A stretch of DNA of 59,376 bases from Bacteroidaceae bacterium (GTDB lineage: Bacteria > Bacteroidota > Bacteroidia > Bacteroidales > Barnesiellaceae_A), in NCBI GenBank assembly GCA_017532725.1, contig JAFXIZ010000059.1:1-59376 (forward strand), written 5' to 3'. The position numbers and the translations under genes were made by a program. Positions 55,309 to 59,376 of the stretch are shown here, one piece after another; within the stretch, counting starts at the first letter, position 1; every line of letters begins with the position of its first letter. The notes under the pieces were generated by a model. That model worked only from the letters and a program-made list of their open reading frames with translations. It did not search any database and had not been told where the DNA came from.

Positions 55309-55326
55309 GCAATACTATAGTATTGC
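55309..55326 (+). promoter_or_regulatory. 18-base perfect palindrome at the mce-mmd transcription start
   Basis: GCAATACTA followed directly by TAGTATTGC. It begins 6 bases after the -7 box, so it is either an operator for a dimeric repressor or the first hairpin of the mRNA. Confidence 0.55.
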
Positions 55327-55367
55327 GACCAAACTAAAAATTCTGTTTAACTTAATACAAATTAACA

Positions 55368-55781
55368 ATGGAACTTTCTCACATTGAACATTTGGGTATA
55401 GCCGTAAAAAGCCTTGAAGAGGCTATCCCTTACTATGAAAACATCCTTGGTCTTAAATGCTATTCAATCGAAGAAGTAGCCGACCAAAAAGTAAAAACAG
55501 CGTTCTTTAAAGTAGGTCAAACCAAGATCGAATTACTTGAACCTACCAGCCCTGAAAGCACAATTGCCGGTTTCATCGAGAAACGTGGCGAAGGCATCCA
55601 TCACCTTGCATTTGCAGTAGCCGACGGAGTAGCCAACGCACTTGCCGAAGTAGAAGGCAAAGGCGTACGCCTCATCGACAAAGCCCCCCGCAAAGGTGCC
55701 GAAGGTCTTAACATCGCATTCCTCCACCCCAAATCGACAGGTGGCGTATTAACCGAACTTTGTGAAAATCCTAACAAATAA
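55368..55781 (+). CDS. mce: Methylmalonyl-CoA epimerase
   Basis: A 137-residue vicinal-oxygen-chelate enzyme that interconverts (R)- and (S)-methylmalonyl-CoA. Metal ligands sit in [14 protein letters not shown] (His), [10 protein letters not shown] (His) and [10 protein letters not shown] (Glu); the usual Gln lies in [12 protein letters not shown]. It supplies the S-isomer... to the decarboxylase encoded next, in the succinate-to-propionate pathway. First gene of the operon, 4 bases before mmdA. Confidence 0.95.
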   Translation: MELSHIEHLGIAVKSLEEAIPYYENILGLKCYSIEEVADQKVKTAFFKVGQTKIELLEPTSPESTIAGFIEKRGEGIHHLAFAVADGVANALAEVEGKGVRLIDKAPRKGAEGLNIAFLHPKSTGGVLTELCENPNK

Positions 55782-55785
55782 TAAA

Positions 55786-57339
55786 ATGAGCAATCAACTT
55801 GAAAAAGTAAAAGAGCTTATCGCATTGCGTAACGAAGCTCGTCTCGGTGGTGGTGAAAAAGCCATTGCCAAGCAACACGAACGCGGCAAATACACAGCAC
55901 GCGAGCGTATCAACCAACTCCTCGACGAAGGTAGTTTTGAAGAAATCGATATGTTTGTACGCCACCGTTGCTACAACTTCGGTCAAGAGAAAAAATCATA
56001 TCTCGGTGACGGTGTTGTAACAGGTTACGGTACAATCGAAGGTCGTCTTGTATATGTATTTGCACAAGATTTCACCGTATTCGGAGGTTCACTCTCGGAG
56101 CAAATGGCGATGAAGATTTGCAAAGTAATGGATATGGCAATGAAGATGGGTGCCCCCATCATCGGTATCAACGACTCGGGTGGCGCACGTATCCAAGAGG
56201 GTATCAACGCTCTTGCCGGCTACTCTGAAATCTTCCAACGCAACATTATGGCATCGGGTGTAGTACCCCAAATCTCGGGTATCTTTGGTCCATGCGCCGG
56301 TGGTGCTGTTTACTCTCCCGCCCTCACCGACTTTATCGTGATGGTTAAAGAGATTTCTTATATGTTCCTTACAGGTCCTGCCGTTGTTAAGACAGTAACA
56401 GGCGAGGACGTAACACAAGAGCAATTGGGTGGTGCCGAGATGCACTCAAAGACTTCGGGTGTAGCACACTTTGCTTGCGAAACAGGCGACGAAGGTCTTG
56501 ATGTTATCCGCAAACTCATCAGTTACATTCCTCAAAACAACCTCGAAGAAGCCCCCATACTTCCTTGCGAAGACCCCATCGACCGTCTTGAAGATTCGCT
56601 CAACGAAATCATCCCCGATAGCCCCAACCAACCCTACGATATGTATCAAGTTATCGGCGCTATCATCGACAACGGTGAGTTCCTCGAAGTACAACGCGAC
56701 TTCGCACGCAACATCATCATCGGTTTTGCTCGTTTCAACGGACAATCTGTTGGTATCGTTGCCAACCAACCTCAATACCTCGCCGGTGTACTCGACTGCA
56801 ACGCATCGCGCAAAGCAGCCCGTTTCGTACGCTTCTGCGACGCCTTCAACATTCCTTTGGTAACACTTGTCGACGTTCCCGGATTCTTGCCCGGTACAGG
56901 TCAAGAGTACAACGCCGTTATCTCTCACGGTGCCAAATTGCTCTACGCTTACGGCGAGGCTACAGTGCCCAAAGTTACCGTTACATTGCGTAAATCGTAC
57001 GGTGGTTCACACATCGTGATGAGTTGTAAACAACTCCGTGGTGATATGAACTACGCTTGGCCTACTGCCGAAATCGCAGTTATGGGTGCATCGGGTGCAG
57101 CAGCCGTTCTCTACGCCAAAGAGGCCAAAGAACAAGCCGACCCCAAAGCATACATCGCAGAGAAAGAAGCAGAATACACCAAGTTGTTTGCTAACCCCTA
57201 CAATGCAGCACGCTACGGCTACATCGACGATGTTATCGAGCCCCGTAACACTCGTTTCCGCATAATCCGCGCATTGGAGCAATTGCGTACCAAGAAACTC
57301 ATCAACCCCGCCAAGAAACACGGTAATATTCCTCTATAA
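55786..57339 (+). CDS. mmdA: Methylmalonyl-CoA decarboxylase alpha subunit (carboxyltransferase)
   Basis: A 517-residue cytosolic carboxyltransferase that moves CO2 from methylmalonyl-CoA to biotin on the carrier subunit. Two crotonase-like halves are seen: [19 protein letters not shown] with [13 protein letters not shown], and [27 protein letters not shown] with [17 protein letters not shown] start at [18 protein letters not shown] (55786); the frame opens slightly earlier inside mce. The same fold serves propionyl-CoA carboxylase, but the neighbours support the Na+ pump. Confidence 0.95.
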   Translation: MSNQLEKVKELIALRNEARLGGGEKAIAKQHERGKYTARERINQLLDEGSFEEIDMFVRHRCYNFGQEKKSYLGDGVVTGYGTIEGRLVYVFAQDFTVFGGSLSEQMAMKICKVMDMAMKMGAPIIGINDSGGARIQEGINALAGYSEIFQRNIMASGVVPQISGIFGPCAGGAVYSPALTDFIVMVKEISYMFLTGPAVVKTVTGEDVTQEQLGGAEMHSKTSGVAHFACETGDEGLDVIRKLISYIPQNNLEEAPILPCEDPIDRLEDSLNEIIPDSPNQPYDMYQVIGAIIDNGEFLEVQRDFARNIIIGFARFNGQSVGIVANQPQYLAGVLDCNASRKAARFVRFCDAFNIPLVTLVDVPGFLPGTGQEYNAVISHGAKLLYAYGEATVPKVTVTLRKSYGGSHIVMSCKQLRGDMNYAWPTAEIAVMGASGAAAVLYAKEAKEQADPKAYIAEKEAEYTKLFANPYNAARYGYIDDVIEPRNTRFRIIRALEQLRTKKLINPAKKHGNIPL

Positions 57340-57358
57340 TCTTTAAAACACAATCAAT

Positions 57359-58300
57359 ATGAACAAAAATAAATTTGGGATATTGAGTATGTTGCTTGCC
57401 GTAGTCGTAGCATTTGCTTCGTGCAAACCTGCTGTTGAAGGTGAGGAGACAGGCAGCAAAATCTTAATCAACGAGATTTTGATGACCAACGAAACCAACT
57501 TCCAAGACGACTATGGTATGCACAGCGCGTGGGTGGAATTGTTCAACAAATCGTACGGAAGTTACAACGTAGCAGCACACCTGCTCAAGTATAGCGACAC
57601 TCCGGGCGATACTGCTGTATATTTCATCCCCAAAGGTGACGTACTCACACTTATCCAACCCCGTCAACACAGCCTCTTCTGGGCCGACGGTCAACCTGCT
57701 CGTGGTACATTCCACGTTAACTTCGTATTTAACCCCGAGAAAGAGGTATGGTTAGGTCTTTATGACGGTGGCAACAAACTACTCAACCAAGTTACAGTTC
57801 CCGCCGGAACACTCTCGACCGATCAATCATACGCTCGCATTATCGACGGCGAAAATGAATGGGAGGTGCGCGGAGCCGGTACAAATAGCCACATAACCCC
57901 CAGTACCAACAACTATACCCTCAACAAGAACGTGAAGATGGAAAAATTCCAACAACACGACAGCATAGGTATAGGTATGGCTATTACAGCGATGGCAGTA
58001 GTGTTCTCGGGTCTTTTATTGCTCTACATCATCTTCCGCACAATCGGCAAGATATCGGCTTGGCACGCACAAAGAGTAGCAGCCAAAGCCAAAGGCTTGA
58101 GTAAAGAAGAAGAGAAAGAAGCAATGGCTAAAGGTTCTACTCCCGGTGAGGTATTTGCCGCTATCGCATTGGCAATGCACGAGATGCAAGAAGACGTCCA
58201 CGATGTTGAGGATACCATCCTTACCATACATCAAATTGAGCGTCGCTACTCACCTTGGAACTCGAAGATTTACACTTTGCGTGACAACCCAAAAAAATAA
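57359..58300 (+). CDS. OadG-like gamma subunit fused to a lipoprotein lamin-tail-like domain
   Basis: A 313-residue protein. It begins with a lipoprotein signal (FASC, Cys at about residue 22), followed by a beta domain of about 160 residues with the lamin-tail pattern (ILINEILMTNETNF, SAWVELFNKS, YFIPKGDVL). Then comes one membrane helix (GIGMAITAMAVVFSGLLLLYIIF) and a charged cytoplasmic tail, which together correspond to OadG of the Na+ decarboxylases. The position between mmdA and mmdC supports this. The extra outer domain is not in the enterobacterial subunit; its role is unknown. Confidence 0.8.
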   Translation: MNKNKFGILSMLLAVVVAFASCKPAVEGEETGSKILINEILMTNETNFQDDYGMHSAWVELFNKSYGSYNVAAHLLKYSDTPGDTAVYFIPKGDVLTLIQPRQHSLFWADGQPARGTFHVNFVFNPEKEVWLGLYDGGNKLLNQVTVPAGTLSTDQSYARIIDGENEWEVRGAGTNSHITPSTNNYTLNKNVKMEKFQQHDSIGIGMAITAMAVVFSGLLLLYIIFRTIGKISAWHAQRVAAKAKGLSKEEEKEAMAKGSTPGEVFAAIALAMHEMQEDVHDVEDTILTIHQIERRYSPWNSKIYTLRDNPKK

Positions 58301-58333
58301 TCTAAACCCTAACATTCAAAAAATAATAAAACA

Positions 58334-58762
58334 ATGAAAGACTATAAATATACCATCAACGGCAATATTTATAAGGTAACAATCGGAGATATCGAAGAGA
58401 ATGTAGCCCACGTTGAGGTAAACGGTACTCCCTACCTTGTCGAGATGGAGAAAGTGGTTAAACCCACAATGAAACCCGTAGTTAAAGCACGTCCTACAAC
58501 ACCTGCTGCTCCTACAACACAACTCAATCGTCCTACCCCCGCTGCCGGAGCAAGTGGTATCAAATCGCCCCTACCCGGTGTTATCCTCAGTGTTAATATC
58601 AATGTAGGCGACACAGTGAAAAAAGGCGACACTATTCTCATCCTCGAGGCTATGAAGATGGAGAACGCCATCAAAGCCGACCGCGATGGTAAAGTAACTG
58701 CTATCAATGTTAAACAAGGAGATTCGGTTCTCGAAGGTACCGTTCTCGTAACAATCGAGTAA
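58334..58762 (+). CDS. mmdC: Biotin carboxyl carrier subunit of methylmalonyl-CoA decarboxylase
   Basis: A 142-residue protein with an N-terminal beta region (about 1-50), an Ala/Pro/Thr-rich flexible linker (about 50-75) and a biotinyl domain with the acceptor Lys in EAMKMENAI. The swinging biotin carries CO2 from the alpha subunit to the membrane beta subunit. Its stop codon is 1 base from the next start. Confidence 0.93.
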   Translation: MKDYKYTINGNIYKVTIGDIEENVAHVEVNGTPYLVEMEKVVKPTMKPVVKARPTTPAAPTTQLNRPTPAAGASGIKSPLPGVILSVNINVGDTVKKGDTILILEAMKMENAIKADRDGKVTAINVKQGDSVLEGTVLVTIE

Positions 58763-58763
58763 T

Positions 58764-59376
58764 ATGGGTGAATTTCTTTCATTTATTAGTCAAAACCTCG
58801 GCGATTTCTGGGCATATACCGGTATGGCAAATGCTACTTGGCAACACTTTGCTATGATAGCCATCGGTATATTGTTCATCTACCTCGCCGTAGCAAAGGA
58901 ATTTGAGCCTATGCTCTTGATTCCTATCGGCTTTGGTATGCTCATCGGTAACATTCCATTCAATATGGATGCCGGTTTGCAAGTAGGTATCTACGAACAA
59001 GGCTCGGTACTCAACATCTTCTACCAAGGTGTTACATCGGGTTGGTATCCCCCTCTCATCTTCTTGGGTATTGGTGCTATGACCGACTTCTCGGCTCTTA
59101 TATCTAACCCCAAATTGATGCTCGTGGGTGCTGCTGCCCAATTTGGTATCTTCGGTGCATATATGATTGCTTTGTGGCTCGGATTTGATCCTATGCAAGC
59201 CGGTGCAATCGGTATCATTGGTGGTGCCGACGGTCCTACAGCAATCTTCCTTTCATCGAAACTCGCTCCCAACTTGATGGGTGCTATCGCAGTGTCGGCT
59301 TACTCTTATATGGCTCTAGTGCCTGTAATTCAGCCCCCTATTATGCGATTGCTCACCACCAAAAATGAGCGTCTTA
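58764..59376 (+). CDS. mmdB: Na+-translocating decarboxylase beta subunit (3' partial)
   Basis: ATG at 58764, open to the window edge; 204 residues are present of roughly 380-430 expected. It starts [20 protein letters not shown] and shows the OadB-type membrane helices, with [17 protein letters not shown] (the conserved Asp that binds Na+) and [21 protein letters not shown] (the GADGPT loop). It decarboxylates carboxybiotin and exports Na+. The gene is cut by the window, not broken. Confidence 0.94.
   Translation, partial: MGEFLSFISQNLGDFWAYTGMANATWQHFAMIAIGILFIYLAVAKEFEPMLLIPIGFGMLIGNIPFNMDAGLQVGIYEQGSVLNIFYQGVTSGWYPPLIFLGIGAMTDFSALISNPKLMLVGAAAQFGIFGAYMIALWLGFDPMQAGAIGIIGGADGPTAIFLSSKLAPNLMGAIAVSAYSYMALVPVIQPPIMRLLTTKNERL

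Overview
The window comes from a member of the Bacteroidales (Bacteroidota). Several things point there. Recognisable promoters carry the TAnnTTTG / TTTG boxes of this phylum, and start codons lack obvious Shine-Dalgarno sequences. Complex I genes are of the NuoEFG-less type with a fused NuoCD. One secreted protein ends in a type IX secretion-like sorting domain. A purH-mreBCD-mrdA-rodA cluster and a Na+-pumping methylmalonyl-CoA decarboxylase operon are present. I cannot assign a genus; the mix would fit a gut or oral relative of Porphyromonadaceae, Barnesiellaceae or Muribaculaceae (inference).

Layout. 1-3.8 kb: end of a polyprenyl-phosphate type glycosyltransferase and two paralogous multi-pass membrane proteins. 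3.8-6.4 kb (minus): radC, a family 2 glycosyltransferase, an Skp/OmpH-like lipoprotein and a small membrane protein. 6.4-8.2 kb: a duplicated promoter segment and pepD. 8.4-25.2 kb (minus): one large respiratory operon, nuoA-B-CD-H / atpD-C-B-E-F-H-A-G / nuoI-J-K-L-M-N, in which the whole F1Fo ATP synthase set sits inside the complex I set. 25.5-26.8 kb: DJ-1-like protein and trmD. 26.9-28.8 kb (minus): secreted T9SS-type protein. 29-29.9 kb (minus): ECF sigma factor with a 53-residue partner. 30.2-32.3 kb: comEC. 32.3-34.6 kb (minus): nitroreductase, tRNA-Tyr, ribH, TPR protein.

34.8-41.6 kb is the accessory region. A three-gene lysis-like cassette (holin-like protein, M15 endolysin, protein with unimolecular-spanin topology) lies on the minus strand. 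Divergent from it are a small HTH-like protein, a GrpE-like exchange factor, an Hsp70 that ends after the beta substrate-binding domain, and an 845-residue membrane protein with two helical repeats, two beta domains, an SH3 domain and an FKBP prolyl isomerase domain. I regard this GrpE/Hsp70/FKBP set as the best candidate for an undescribed system.

41.7-46.4 kb: M16 protease, a secreted unknown, DivIC/FtsB and a small membrane protein. 46.4-53.7 kb (minus): rodA (frameshifted as given), mrdA, mreD, mreC, mreB, purH, the elongation cell-wall machinery. 53.7-55.2 kb: a leader with promoter, 20-codon ORF and strong terminator ahead of a divergent 6-phosphogluconolactonase-like gene. 55.3-59.4 kb: mce-mmdA-OadG-like-mmdC-mmdB, the Na+-translocating methylmalonyl-CoA decarboxylase module for propionate formation, cut at the window end.

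Metabolically, the electron-transport operon builds ion-motive force and ATP, while the decarboxylase conserves energy as a Na+ gradient. The ATP synthase c subunit looks proton-type, so the two would have to be linked by other transporters not seen here.
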